64,000 bases of DNA from an uncultured Bacilli bacterium (GCA_934101795.1 CAKORY010000003.1:1-64000); one strand, 5' to 3'; positions 55,021 through 63,661 are shown, numbered from the stretch's first letter. Notes: generated by a model from the letters alone, not told the origin. Program-made: numbers and translations.

Positions 55021-56283
55021 CTAATAAGCCATTAACGGAACCTTTTTAGGATCTAATCCACTTATTTGTAATACATTTATTGTATTATTTAAACCTTTTA
55101 AATCATATTTAACTAAAATACTTGGCATTAAACTAATATCACGAGCTTCTTTACCAATGTTTATTAACTTTTCTAATTTTTCTTTTAATTCTTTATCATA
55201 AAGAATTTCAGGATTTTCTTTTATAACATCAAGAGCTATTTTGTATTCTTTTAATACACTAACATTTGTTTTTATTAATTCTTCATCATAATTAGCAAGA
55301 ATCTTTTCTAACTCTACACTTGTTAATATATTAGCATTTACATCTAAAGATGTTAATAATGTAGTTAATTTTTCTTTTTCTGGTTTTTCATTAGCTACTT
55401 CAGTTATCATTTCAGAATTATCTTCGCTTAATATTGGTGCAGCTTCTTTTTGTTTTTCTACTTGTGGTATGTTATTTTCTGTAATTACTTTATCAAAAAT
55501 ATCTTCTAAAGCTGATGGAGCTTCTAGGCTAGCTTCAACTTCTGGAGCATTTTCTTTAACTTCGTTTACTACTTCCTTATTTTCAATATGAGATTCCTTT
55601 TTAGCTTCAACTAAAACATCTGTTATTGTTTTTCTGCTTGCTTTATCCCTACTTTTGTAAATGCCATCATATTCATAAAGTGCATCTTCTGGGAACATTA
55701 GAATTTTTGCAGCTTCTCTTTGTTCGTCTTCATTAAATTCAAATTTTTCAAGTAAGCTTGTAATAGCATCTCTGGTTATATTGATATTACCTTCTAAAGC
55801 TAAATTAAAGTATTCGTTTAGTTTTGCTTGATTACTTAATGCTTCATCTTTTCTAATGCCTAATTCTTCAACTTTTGTTATAGCATTATTCATTTCTGTT
55901 TCAACATTTTCAAGTTCTTCACTAGCAAGTTTATTTTCATCAACAACTTTTTCTATTGTTGTTGGTAACATCTTGTTTACTTTTTCATTGATTGATGCTG
56001 GATCAAAATCAATTTGTAAACGATCTAATACATTAGCAAAATCATCTCTATTTATATTACTAAGTAGAGATATTAATTTGTTTCCTTCTTCTTGGAGTGT
56101 TTCTTCTTCTTTAGTTAATTTAGCTATTTTATCAAGTAGAACTTCTTTTTCATTTTTTGTTCTTTCACCAGTTTCAATAGCTTCTTGTCTTTCTTTATTC
56201 ATTTTTGCTAGTATTACGCTATCTTCACCACGAAGATTGTATAATTTATCTAGTAATGCTTTTACTTCATTTGATATTTTCAT
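55021..56283 (-). CDS. long coiled-coil plus helical-repeat protein, unknown
   Basis: 420 residues, highly charged. Residues 1-70 and 110-150 are coiled-coil, a linker (VVNEVKENAPEVEASLEAPS and on to about 300) is acidic and low in structure, and the C-terminal 110 residues have repeat-like units (VLKEYKIALDVIKENPEIL; LKGLNNTINVLQISGLDPKK) like those of the two downstream genes. Probably cytoplasmic; could be a scaffold. First gene of the three. Confidence 0.5.
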   Translation of the reverse strand: MKISNEVKALLDKLYNLRGEDSVILAKMNKERQEAIETGERTKNEKEVLLDKIAKLTKEEETLQEEGNKLISLLSNINRDDFANVLDRLQIDFDPASINEKVNKMLPTTIEKVVDENKLASEELENVETEMNNAITKVEELGIRKDEALSNQAKLNEYFNLALEGNINITRDAITSLLEKFEFNEDEQREAAKILMFPEDALYEYDGIYKSRDKASRKTITDVLVEAKKESHIENKEVVNEVKENAPEVEASLEAPSALEDIFDKVITENNIPQVEKQKEAAPILSEDNSEMITEVANEKPEKEKLTTLLTSLDVNANILTSVELEKILANYDEELIKTNVSVLKEYKIALDVIKENPEILYDKELKEKLEKLINIGKEARDISLMPSILVKYDLKGLNNTINVLQISGLDPKKVPLMAY

Positions 56284-56392
56284 TTAATCACGCCCTTTAT
56301 TATGAATAAATTATAGCAGATTATTTTTAAGTTGTAAAGATGTTTTTTAATTGTAAGTTAATGATACTTACATTAATAACTTTGGAGAAAAA

Positions 56393-57157
56393 TTATTTTA
56401 TACCTTCTAAAAATATTTTATCATTAAATGCTCCTCGTTTATCCTTTTTGTTATTTGCAATTTTAATAATATCGTCTAAAGTTTTATTTTCAGAATTTGC
56501 AAGAGCTGTTATAACTTCAAGCATATCTGCAAGTTCTTCTAATTTATCATTACCTTTAGCACTTAATACTTCAATATATTCTTCGTATAATTTCTTTTCT
56601 AATTCCTTTATATATTCTTTATTATTTAATGTCCTAATTATTGGAGTTTCATTATTGTTTTTTATTTTTTCAGGTATTTTGTCTCTCACAAGCTTTTGAT
56701 ATTGTTTTTTTGAATATCCATAAATATAGGTTGTTTTCTTTGGTATAAAGTCTTGTTTTAAATATATTTTAGTAGCATCAATATTATCGTTCCATGCTGT
56801 TACTTCGATGTATTTTACTTCTTTACTAAAACACCAATTTTTATATTCTTCAATTAATTTACTAGCAATTTTATTACCACGATATTCTTCTATAACGTAT
56901 AATGCATCTAATTTAGCTGTTTTTTCTTTAACAAGAATATCTTCAGTTACATATCCATATATATATCCTACTACTTTATTATTTATAAATGCTATATATA
57001 TAACTGAGTTTTCATTTAATTTATTATAATAATTATTAATTATAATGTTATTTTTTAAATTTTCATCATATTTTGTTTCATCATTTATTAGTTTTGTTAA
57101 TAAATCATTACAAACACTAGCATTTTCTTGGTCATATTTTTTTATTTCTATATTCAT
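56393..57157 (-). CDS. GNAT acetyltransferase fused to a HisE/MazG-like pyrophosphohydrolase domain
   Basis: Residues 1 to about 145 are a GNAT domain: VVGYIYGYV, LYVIEEYRGNKIASKLIEEY with the acetyl-CoA loop (YRGNKIA), and a late VTAWNDNIDATKIYLKQDF. From about residue 155 a second domain starts with QKLVRDKIPEKI and includes YEEYIEVLSA and ELADMLEVITAL, with the acidic ExxE/EExxD pattern of the all-alpha NTP pyrophosphohydrolases related to phosphoribosyl-ATP pyrophosphohydrolase. No his genes adjoin it, so a role in nucleotide housekeeping is more likely than in histidine synthesis. I start at the ATG at 57157; a GTG at 57166 is in frame. Confidence 0.75.
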   Translation of the reverse strand: MNIEIKKYDQENASVCNDLLTKLINDETKYDENLKNNIIINNYYNKLNENSVIYIAFINNKVVGYIYGYVTEDILVKEKTAKLDALYVIEEYRGNKIASKLIEEYKNWCFSKEVKYIEVTAWNDNIDATKIYLKQDFIPKKTTYIYGYSKKQYQKLVRDKIPEKIKNNNETPIIRTLNNKEYIKELEKKLYEEYIEVLSAKGNDKLEELADMLEVITALANSENKTLDDIIKIANNKKDKRGAFNDKIFLEGIK

Positions 57158-57191
57158 ATAAATCACAATTTAATTATAACAGACTTTTAAA

Positions 57192-57222
57192 AAAAAGAAA
57201 ATAATTTCTTATTTTCTCTTTA
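57192..57222 (-). terminator. terminator after the small exported protein gene
   Basis: AAAGAAAATAA and TTATTTTCTCTTT arms around a 4-base loop, followed on the minus strand by a run of T. It covers the stop codon at 57220. Confidence 0.65.
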
Positions 57223-57579
57223 GTCCTTTAAAATAACTATCTTTTTAACATTAGCTAACTTTGCAGGATCACTTGGCATCATTACATCTTCTGCTGTTAT
57301 AGATACTTGTTGATTTGCTTTTAATTTATCTAATGTAACTTCTTTATTTTCATATATTATTTTAGTTTTGTTATCTATTTCAAATTCGTATTCTATAACA
57401 TTATCTTTGTCTTTTGTTTCTACTAAAATAGTATATTTATTATCTCTAGATACAACATCTTTAATTGTAGCTTCAAAAACAAGATCTTTTTCTTTGGTTA
57501 CGCTTTTGTATATTCCAAATCCAACTCCTATTAAAACAATTACTACAGCAATTATTTTTAATAATAAAGTATTTTTCAT
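57220..57579 (-). CDS. small anchored extracytoplasmic protein, unknown
   Basis: About 119 residues: a membrane helix (LLLKIIAVVIVLIGVGFGIY) and a beta-rich external domain (LVFEATIKDVVSRDNKYTIL and ITAEDVMMPSDPAKLANVKK) that resembles OB-fold-like, DUF3221-type domains, though not firmly. I start at the ATG at 57579, with AAAGGAGGTCAA upstream; the frame from 57603 overlaps the previous stop. Confidence 0.55.
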   Translation of the reverse strand: MKNTLLLKIIAVVIVLIGVGFGIYKSVTKEKDLVFEATIKDVVSRDNKYTILVETKDKDNVIEYEFEIDNKTKIIYENKEVTLDKLKANQQVSITAEDVMMPSDPAKLANVKKIVILKD

Positions 57580-57599
57580 TTGACCTCCTTTCTTTTTTA

Positions 57600-59081
57600 T
57601 CATTTAATAAATCTATCCCAATAATATTTTTCGGTACTTTTTAAAATGGAAAAATGTTCTTTTATTTGTGAACTTATAAAGTTTGCTTTTTTATTTATAG
57701 GTGTATTTTTTGCATAACAATCTTTTGTGTAAGTTCTAAACATTAATTCTGCAAAAATTACTGCTCTATCTTCTAAATAGTTTGTTTTTCCATATTTTGA
57801 TACAAAATAAGCTTTTTTTACATCTGTGAAATTATAGACATAATCGTTACTTTTATCTCCGTATATAAAGCCATCTGGGTTTACTTCATTCATACTTTTA
57901 TTTATATCGATTGGATAACCTTTAACACTAATATATGAATCTATATAATGCATTATTTCGTGATGAAGTACGTATTCAAATAATAGTGATGGTTCTATCA
58001 TTATTATGATATTTGTTTTGATATGAGCATCTGTAACCCCAGATACATTACCACTTATACTTTTAACTAAATATATAGTTGCTGGCATATTAAAGTTTTT
58101 CATTTCTTTGAAAAATCCTTCAGGATATTTGGCAAGTGCTTTATCTATTTCTATAAGATACTTATTTATTTCATTGTCATCCTCGATTATTTTTCTTGTA
58201 TAGCCATTCATCGAATAATAGTCCATTTCATTTTTATATGCTATTTTAATTGAATATTTGTTTTGAATTTTATTTCGATATTCATTATTTTTTTGAGCTT
58301 GAGTTTTTTCTGTTTCTTTTGGCGGTTCTTCTTGTGGTGGTTTATCAGCTTTATCTGTTTCTTTTGGTGGTTCTTCTTGTGGTGGTTTATCAACTTTATC
58401 TGGCTCTTTATTAGTATTTTCATTATTTTGATTATTATTCACAATATTACTATTTGTTGGTTTTTCTGTTACTACATTGTTCTTTTGGTTTGCTTTTTCC
58501 CAGATAGCATAAAGAGTTGTGTCTTCATTAAATATAGTCTCATTTGTAATTTTATTGTTGTTTTTGTCTATCCAACCTTTAAAAATATAGCCATTATATG
58601 TTGGATTTTCTGGTAATCTAAAAGCTTGATTATTGTCTAATGAGATACTATCTACTTTACTTCCACCTTTGGTATCAAATGAAATTGTTATTATTTTATT
58701 TGTTTCTTCTTTGGAAATTTCTTTTTTTATATATTTAATATTATATTTGTCTAAGTCTGTTAATTTAATTATTTTATTAGTTAATGCTGTTTTAATATCA
58801 AATTTTTCATCATTATAAATAACACTTATATATTTGCTACTACACGGTAAATAGTAAATATATGTTTCATCTTTGTAAAATTCTTCTTCATTTAAACAAG
58901 AAATATCTGGATTATTTTTAGTTAAATCAATAATTTCAATTGCATTGTTTTTTTCTTTTGGATATTCATTATTTTTATTTTTTATTATTGGTCTATTGTT
59001 AAATATTAAAGCTACCAAGATAACTAATATTATTAAAGATAATATTACTCCGATTATAACTCGTATTTTACGCTTTTTCAT
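57600..59081 (-). CDS. anchored surface protein: InlB-type repeat, Pro-rich spacer, putative metallopeptidase
   Basis: N-terminal membrane helix (VIIGVILSLIILVILVALIF). Near residues 130-195 a Listeria/Bacteroides-type (InlB B) repeat is seen, with SFDTKGGSKVDS, YNGYIFKGW and TTLYAIW. Then an Asn/Lys spacer, two 15-residue Pro/Glu repeats (DKPPQEEPPKET), and a C-terminal module of about 200 residues with H-E-I-M-H (HHEIMHYIDSYISVKG) and TNYLEDRAVIFAEL. The C-terminal module is shared with the protein at 28603, so it is probably a cell-surface zinc peptidase. TTGGAG precedes the ATG. Confidence 0.7.
   Translation of the reverse strand: MKKRKIRVIIGVILSLIILVILVALIFNNRPIIKNKNNEYPKEKNNAIEIIDLTKNNPDISCLNEEEFYKDETYIYYLPCSSKYISVIYNDEKFDIKTALTNKIIKLTDLDKYNIKYIKKEISKEETNKIITISFDTKGGSKVDSISLDNNQAFRLPENPTYNGYIFKGWIDKNNNKITNETIFNEDTTLYAIWEKANQKNNVVTEKPTNSNIVNNNQNNENTNKEPDKVDKPPQEEPPKETDKADKPPQEEPPKETEKTQAQKNNEYRNKIQNKYSIKIAYKNEMDYYSMNGYTRKIIEDDNEINKYLIEIDKALAKYPEGFFKEMKNFNMPATIYLVKSISGNVSGVTDAHIKTNIIIMIEPSLLFEYVLHHEIMHYIDSYISVKGYPIDINKSMNEVNPDGFIYGDKSNDYVYNFTDVKKAYFVSKYGKTNYLEDRAVIFAELMFRTYTKDCYAKNTPINKKANFISSQIKEHFSILKSTEKYYWDRFIK
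58309..58398 (-). repeat. two 45-bp tandem units encoding a Pro/Glu spacer
   Basis: The units 58309-58353 and 58354-58398 differ at only a few bases and each encode 15 residues containing DKPPQEEPPKET. Within the surface peptidase-like gene, in frame. Confidence 0.85.
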
Positions 59082-59097
59082 CTTAGCTCCAAGAATT

Positions 59098-59478
59098 TTA
59101 TTTTACATCGCAAGTCCAAAGACCATGCTTATTGCAATATGCATATAATTTTGATCCCTTTACGTATTTAAACTTACATTCAGCAGGCTCATTTACTAAT
59201 AATTTAACTTTTTCAGTTACTTTTTCATTTACTAAAGCTATCCACATAATAAAGTGATCATCTTCCATGACATGATTTACTTTTACATATATTTCATCAT
59301 TTATTATTTCATATGTTGGTACGTGTTTTTCAAATGAAGCATCAATACTATTTGGAATTAGTTCTATGACTGGTTCCTCACAACATTTTATTTGACATTC
59401 ATCACATTTGCAATCATTAATTACTTCGAATAATGCACCACATTTTAAACACTTTTTTATTATTAATTCATTTTTCAT
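59098..59478 (-). CDS. dfx: desulfoferrodoxin (superoxide reductase)
   Basis: Two-iron-site protein reducing superoxide without oxygen production, typical for anaerobes. N-terminal desulforedoxin-like part with C10-x2-C13 and C32-C33, then the catalytic site: E50-K51-H52, H69 (VNHVM), H75 (DDHFIMWIAL), and C115-N-K-H118-G-L-W near the end. All five ligands of the SOR iron and the Glu-Lys loop are present. The N-terminal domain has two extra Cys (CKCDEC) between the pairs. 126 residues, a normal length. Lies 16 bases after the surface-peptidase start, on the same strand. Confidence 0.93.
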   Translation of the reverse strand: MKNELIIKKCLKCGALFEVINDCKCDECQIKCCEEPVIELIPNSIDASFEKHVPTYEIINDEIYVKVNHVMEDDHFIMWIALVNEKVTEKVKLLVNEPAECKFKYVKGSKLYAYCNKHGLWTCDVK

Positions 59479-59603
59479 AACGTTTCTCCTTATTGGATTA
59501 TTTTACCATGATTAATTAAATTAAGCAATAAATTATATAATTATTTTCTTTATAACATAATGTTGTTTTTATTCATATATTACTTTAGAGGGAGGAATTA
59601 TTT

Positions 59604-60593
59604 TTGAAAAAAAGAATTATAATTGGATTAGTATGCGTGGTGATTTTTCTTGGAGTTTTAGGCCTTTTACTTGGCTTTAGAAAAGATAATGATAAATCCT
59701 TAACTAAAGTAAAATTGGCAGAAGTTACTCATAGTTCATTTTATAGTCCGCTTTACGTTGCATTAGAAAAAGGTTATTTTAAAGAAAATGGTATAGATTT
59801 AGAACTTATTTTAACACCTGGTGCTGATAAAGTAAGCGCAGCAGTTTTATCTGGTGATGTAGAAATTGGTTTTGCTGGGGCTGAGTCTGCAATATATGTT
59901 TATAAACAAGATGAAAGTGATTACTTAACACTTTTTGCAGGCCTTACTAAAAGAGATGGACAATTTATTGTTTCTAGAAAAGAAATAAAAGATTTTAAAT
60001 TAGAGGACTTATATAATAAAGAAATTTTAGTAGGAAGAAGTACGGGTATGCCAGCTTTAAATTTCTTAAATGCCCTTAAGAAAAATAATATTGATACTAG
60101 CAAAATAAATGTTAATACATCTGTTGAGTTTTCTGCTTTATCAGGTTCATTTATTGGTGGTGTTGGTGATTTTGTTAATCTATTTGAACCAAATGCAACA
60201 GCTTTAGTTAAACAAGGCTATGGAAATGTTGTTGCTTCAGTTGGAATGCTTTCTGGAGAAGTTCCGTATACTGCTTTTTATGCACGTAAGAGTTATATAA
60301 AAGATAATGAAGATATAATTAAAAAATTTACAGATGCAATAAATAAAGGAATTAGGTATACAATGGATAATGAACCTGATGTTGTTGCTAAAGATATAAT
60401 TGGTCAATTTCCTGATACAAATGTTGAAGATTTAGCTGAAATGATAAAAAGATATAAAGAATATGACTCATGGCTACCTAATCCATATATAAGTGAAGGA
60501 TTATTTACTAACTTAGAGGACTTTTTAATAGATTTTAATTTACTTGATGAATATGTTCCTTATGTAGATTTAGTTAATAATTTCTATGAATAA
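59604..60593 (+). CDS. ABC transporter substrate-binding protein, NMT1/THI5-SsuA type
   Basis: A periplasmic-binding-type protein with VKLAEVTHSSFYSPLYVALE and KGYFKENGIDLEL, then GADKVSAAVLSGDVEIGFAG, all typical of the SsuA/TauA/ThiY clan. An N-terminal helix (IIGLVCVVIFLGVLGLLLG) lacks a lipobox Cys, so it seems anchored by an uncleaved helix. The start is TTG at 59604, with GAGGGAGG upstream. Substrate (pyrimidine precursor, sulfonate or other) cannot be told from the sequence; I see no TPP riboswitch upstream. Confidence 0.88.
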   Translation: MKKRIIIGLVCVVIFLGVLGLLLGFRKDNDKSLTKVKLAEVTHSSFYSPLYVALEKGYFKENGIDLELILTPGADKVSAAVLSGDVEIGFAGAESAIYVYKQDESDYLTLFAGLTKRDGQFIVSRKEIKDFKLEDLYNKEILVGRSTGMPALNFLNALKKNNIDTSKINVNTSVEFSALSGSFIGGVGDFVNLFEPNATALVKQGYGNVVASVGMLSGEVPYTAFYARKSYIKDNEDIIKKFTDAINKGIRYTMDNEPDVVAKDIIGQFPDTNVEDLAEMIKRYKEYDSWLPNPYISEGLFTNLEDFLIDFNLLDEYVPYVDLVNNFYE

Positions 60594-61332
60594 GATATTG
60601 GAAGTTAATAATTTAAGTAAAAACTATCAAACTATCGAAGGGGAAATAAAAGCAATTGATAATATTTCTTTTGCTTTAGATAAGGAAGAAGTCTTATGTA
60701 TTGTTGGTTCAAGTGGTTGTGGTAAATCTACACTTTTAAATATCTTAGCTGGTTTAGATAGTAGTTATAGTGGTCAAATTAAATTTAATAATGAAGCTAA
60801 AATTGGTTATATGCTTCAGGAAGATGCACTCTTTCCATGGCTAAATATTTTAGATAATGCTTGTTTAGGACTGGATATTGAGAAGAAAAAAACTAAAGAA
60901 AATATTGAATTTGTTAAAGAATTACTTATTAAATATGGACTTGGTGACTTTTTGGAAAAATATCCTCATGAGTTATCTGGAGGTATGCGTCAAAGAGTTG
61001 CTTTAATTAGAACACTTGCACTTAAGCCTGATATTTTGATGCTTGATGAACCATTTTCAGCTTTAGATTATGTTTCAAGACTTTCAGTTAGTGATGATGT
61101 TTTAAAAATTATTAAGTCAGAAAAAAAATCAGTTATTATGATTACTCATGATTTAGCAGAAGCTATTAGTATTGCTGATAGAGTTATTGTTTTATCTATG
61201 AGACCTGCGAAAATTAAAAGTGTTTATGAAATAAATTTGACTAATAAATCTACCCCGATTAATAATAGAAAAGCAAAAGAATTTGGTTACTATTATGACT
61301 TACTTTGGAAGGATTTAGATAAAAATGTCTAA
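60586..61332 (+). CDS. ABC transporter ATP-binding protein (SsuB/ThiZ-like)
   Basis: ABC ATPase with Walker A GSSGCGKST, Q-loop in YMLQEDALFPWLNI, signature LSGGMRQRV, Walker B ILMLDEPFSALD and H-loop MITHD. 248 residues, full length. Overlaps the binding-protein gene by 8 bases and the permease gene by 8 bases. The LFPW segment after the Q-loop is typical of the nitrate/sulfonate/thiamine-precursor group. Confidence 0.95.
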   Translation: MNKILEVNNLSKNYQTIEGEIKAIDNISFALDKEEVLCIVGSSGCGKSTLLNILAGLDSSYSGQIKFNNEAKIGYMLQEDALFPWLNILDNACLGLDIEKKKTKENIEFVKELLIKYGLGDFLEKYPHELSGGMRQRVALIRTLALKPDILMLDEPFSALDYVSRLSVSDDVLKIIKSEKKSVIMITHDLAEAISIADRVIVLSMRPAKIKSVYEINLTNKSTPINNRKAKEFGYYYDLLWKDLDKNV

Positions 61333-62113
61333 TGAACAAAAGAAATTTTTAAAAAGGATTAAAAGAAGAAAGCTAATTGTGGTTATATCACAAATATTAA
61401 TTATTGTAGCTTTCTTTGGAATTTGGGAATACTTAGCAAATAAAAATATTATAAATAGTTTTGTCTTTTCAAAACCTAGTAAGATTATAAATACAATTAT
61501 TAATCTAGCAGTACAAAATAATTTGTTTAATCATATTTTTGTTACTTTAGAAGAAGTTTTAATTGCATTTGTACTTGGTAGTTTACTAGGGTTTATAATT
61601 GCTGTTATTCTTTATGAAATTCCAATACTTTCTAACATTCTTGACCCATTTTTGACAATGTTTAATTCACTTCCTAAAGTAGCACTTGGGCCCCTTATTA
61701 TAATAATTGCGGGTGCTAATATGAAAAGTGTTATTGTTATGGCTTTACTTATTAATTTAATTATTAGTATTATTACTATATATAATGGTTTTATGAATAC
61801 TGATAAAGTAAAACTTAAATTAATTAAGTCATTTGGTGCAACTAGAAGACAAATTCTTTTTAAACTTGTGGTACCTTGCTCATATAATACAATTATTTCT
61901 AGTATGAAATTATGTATATCAATGAGTTTAATAGGTGTAATCATGGGTGAATTTTTAGTAAGTCGTGCTGGTATTGGTTATCTAATTATTTATGGAACAC
62001 AAGTATTTAATTTAAGTCTTGTTATGGCTGGTATATTAATTCTTTTAATTATTTCTTTCTTGCTATATAAAATTATTACTTTAATTGAAAAAAAGCTTAT
62101 TAAAGAATTCTAG
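61325..62113 (+). CDS. ABC transporter permease (SsuC/ThiX-like)
   Basis: 262 residues with about six membrane helices. The cytoplasmic EAA loop is in KSFGATRRQILFKLVVP, and FNSLPKVALGPLIIIIAG is the typical segment of the BPD_transp_1 SsuC family. Completes a three-gene importer with the ATPase and binding protein. The stop lies in the hairpin at 62098-62136. Confidence 0.93.
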   Translation: MSNEQKKFLKRIKRRKLIVVISQILIIVAFFGIWEYLANKNIINSFVFSKPSKIINTIINLAVQNNLFNHIFVTLEEVLIAFVLGSLLGFIIAVILYEIPILSNILDPFLTMFNSLPKVALGPLIIIIAGANMKSVIVMALLINLIISIITIYNGFMNTDKVKLKLIKSFGATRRQILFKLVVPCSYNTIISSMKLCISMSLIGVIMGEFLVSRAGIGYLIIYGTQVFNLSLVMAGILILLIISFLLYKIITLIEKKLIKEF

Positions 62114-62136
62114 TTATAGAGTTCTTTAATATTTTT
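62097..62136 (+). terminator. terminator of the ABC importer operon
   Basis: TTAAAGAA (62098-62106) pairs with TTCTTTAA (62122-62129) around a loop containing the TAG stop, followed by TATTTTTAAAG. Confidence 0.6.
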
Positions 62137-62176
62137 AAAGTTTGTGTAAAGAAAAATAATTTATATTAATACTTAC

Positions 62177-62205
62177 TTGTTTTGATTATATTATTTTGCT
62201 ATAAT
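62177..62205 (+). promoter_or_regulatory. promoter of the small membrane-protein/methyltransferase operon
   Basis: TTGTTT (62177-62182), a 17-base spacer, and a perfect TATAAT (62200-62205), followed by AAAAAGGAGG and the ATG at 62239. Confidence 0.7.
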
Positions 62206-62238
62206 CGATGAGCACCCATAAAAAAGGAGGATACATAC

Positions 62239-62481
62239 ATGGAGGTTTTATCTTTAATTTTCTTTGTTTTAGTTGGAATTTTATCTATAATTATGATTTT
62301 TTTACTTAGTGAAAATAGTAGTAAAGAACATACAAAATATCATGGTGAAGATATATACTTTGATACTAATTTAGAAAAGCATAGAAAAATAATTAAAGTA
62401 CAAAAAAAGATGATATTAAAGAAAAAAGTTAATTTATATTTAAAAAAGAAATTTAGAAAGTGGGAAAATGTTAATGATTAA
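62239..62481 (+). CDS. small single-pass membrane protein
   Basis: 80 residues: one N-terminal helix (LSLIFFVLVGILSIIMIFLL), an acidic/aromatic middle (HGEDIYFDTNLEKH), and a very basic cytoplasmic end (KKMILKKKVNLYLKKKFRKW). AAAGGAGG precedes the ATG. It overlaps the next ORF by 14 bases. Confidence 0.55.
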   Translation: MEVLSLIFFVLVGILSIIMIFLLSENSSKEHTKYHGEDIYFDTNLEKHRKIIKVQKKMILKKKVNLYLKKKFRKWENVND

Positions 62482-62680
62482 AATAGTTGTTATTATGATT
62501 ATAATTATAAGTTTAGTAATAATATATTTTATTTGTAAAAATGAAAATAATGATGTTAATTATGATAAATGGTGTAATATGTTAAATGATGAAACTAAAA
62601 ATAACATTGATATTATTAAAGAAAATGAGAAGAAAATTAAAAAATTAAATAAGCAATTAAAAAATATTAAAAATAAGTAA
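62468..62680 (+). CDS. small single-pass membrane protein
   Basis: 70 residues: an N-terminal helix (IKIVVIMIIIISLVIIYFI) and a charged coiled-coil-like end (IDIIKENEKKIKKLNKQLKN). GTGGGAA precedes two close ATGs at 62468 and 62474. It is coupled to the ORF before it, and the MnmM-like gene follows after 30 bases. Confidence 0.5.
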   Translation: MLMIKIVVIMIIIISLVIIYFICKNENNDVNYDKWCNMLNDETKNNIDIIKENEKKIKKLNKQLKNIKNK

Positions 62681-62710
62681 TCTGTGATAAAATATATTTG
62701 AAGTGATTTT

Positions 62711-63463
62711 ATGAAGATAGATTTAAATTATAATGATATTGATTTTAAAGAAAAAATTATTAATTTACCTAAAGGAGTTAAGGAAGCTAATATTTATGGA
62801 GATAATATAGATACTCATTTATTTTGTGATATTTTGGAAGATGTTAAAGAAAATATTATAATAAATAGTAAATATTATGATGAAATTAAAAGAGAGTTTA
62901 AAAAAAGAAAAACATTTCAAGGATTTAATAGAAGTATATTAAATATGGTTAAGAAAATATGTAATGAAAATATTAATAAAAATGATATAGTGGTAGATAT
63001 GACTGTTGGTAATGGTCATGATACATTATTTTTAGCTGGTATTTCTAAGAAGGTTTTTGGTTTTGATATTCAAAGTATTGCTGTAGAAAATACTATAAAA
63101 TTACTTGATAAAAATAATGTTTATAACTATGAATTATTTTGTGTTAGTCACGATAAGATTAATGAAGTTTTATGGGAATATAAACATAATATTAAGTTGA
63201 TTTTATTTAATTTAGGTTATCTTCCTTGTGGAGATAAATCTATTACTACGAATCATGAAAGTACTTTAAAGGCTGTTATAAACAGTTTAGATATGTTAGA
63301 TAATAATGGACTTGTTTTAATAGTTTTTTATCCACATCCAGAAGGAAAGTTAGAAGCACAAGTTGTTTTGGATTATTTGGAACAAAATAATATTGGTTTT
63401 AAGGAATATAGAAATACAATTAATGAAGAAGCTCCTTATTTAGTAGTTATAAGAAACTTTTAA
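62711..63463 (+). CDS. mnmM: MnmM/YtqB-like class I methyltransferase
   Basis: From about residue 75 the sequence has the YtqB rRNA-methylase-like family pattern: VVDMTVGNGHDTLFLAG (SAM-binding motif I), KKVFGFDIQ, ILFNLGYLPCGDKSITT (family signature NxGYLPxGDK) and VLIVFYPHPEGKLE. In Bacillus YtqB (MnmM) methylates the wobble 5-aminomethyl-2-thiouridine. The first 70 residues are a separate extension not normal for this family (HLFCDILEDVKENI and similar) that may be an added helical domain. Terminator follows at 63485. Confidence 0.82.
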   Translation: MKIDLNYNDIDFKEKIINLPKGVKEANIYGDNIDTHLFCDILEDVKENIIINSKYYDEIKREFKKRKTFQGFNRSILNMVKKICNENINKNDIVVDMTVGNGHDTLFLAGISKKVFGFDIQSIAVENTIKLLDKNNVYNYELFCVSHDKINEVLWEYKHNIKLILFNLGYLPCGDKSITTNHESTLKAVINSLDMLDNNGLVLIVFYPHPEGKLEAQVVLDYLEQNNIGFKEYRNTINEEAPYLVVIRNF

Positions 63464-63484
63464 AAAAATAATTAGTATTTAAAA

Positions 63485-63518
63485 ACTCTGTAAGTTATGT
63501 TATACAGAGCTTTTTTAT
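63485..63518 (+). terminator. terminator of the MnmM-like gene
   Basis: CTCTGTA pairs with TACAGAG around a 9-base loop and is followed by seven T. Confidence 0.85.
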
Positions 63519-63580
63519 TTGTGCTAATCTTTTAGAGATGACGCATATTCAATCCCCCCAAAAATAGCTATTATAAACCC

Positions 63581-63643
63581 CATTTTACATTTTGGCTCAT
63601 TTTCATTTTACATTTTGGCTGGTTTTCATTTTACATTTTGGCT
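63581..63643. repeat. three direct 17-bp repeats with a 23-base period
   Basis: The unit CATTTTACATTTTGGCT occurs exactly at 63581-63597, 63604-63620 and 63627-63643, with 6-base spacers. A fourth, degraded unit follows at 63650. Iterated short repeats near one end are found in IS21-type elements, but no transposase gene is in the 64 kb. It may also be a protein-binding array. The adjoining gap 63464-63690 contains nothing else except the two terminators. Confidence 0.8.
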
Positions 63644-63661
63644 GAGTTTTATTTTATATTT

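Noticed and set aside
58309..58398. CRISPR array
   Set aside because: Only two 45-bp units without spacers, in frame within a coding region.
59479..59603. TPP riboswitch before the ABC importer
   Set aside because: No THI-box-like conserved segments could be seen in the 125 bases; only AT-rich sequence and the ribosome site.
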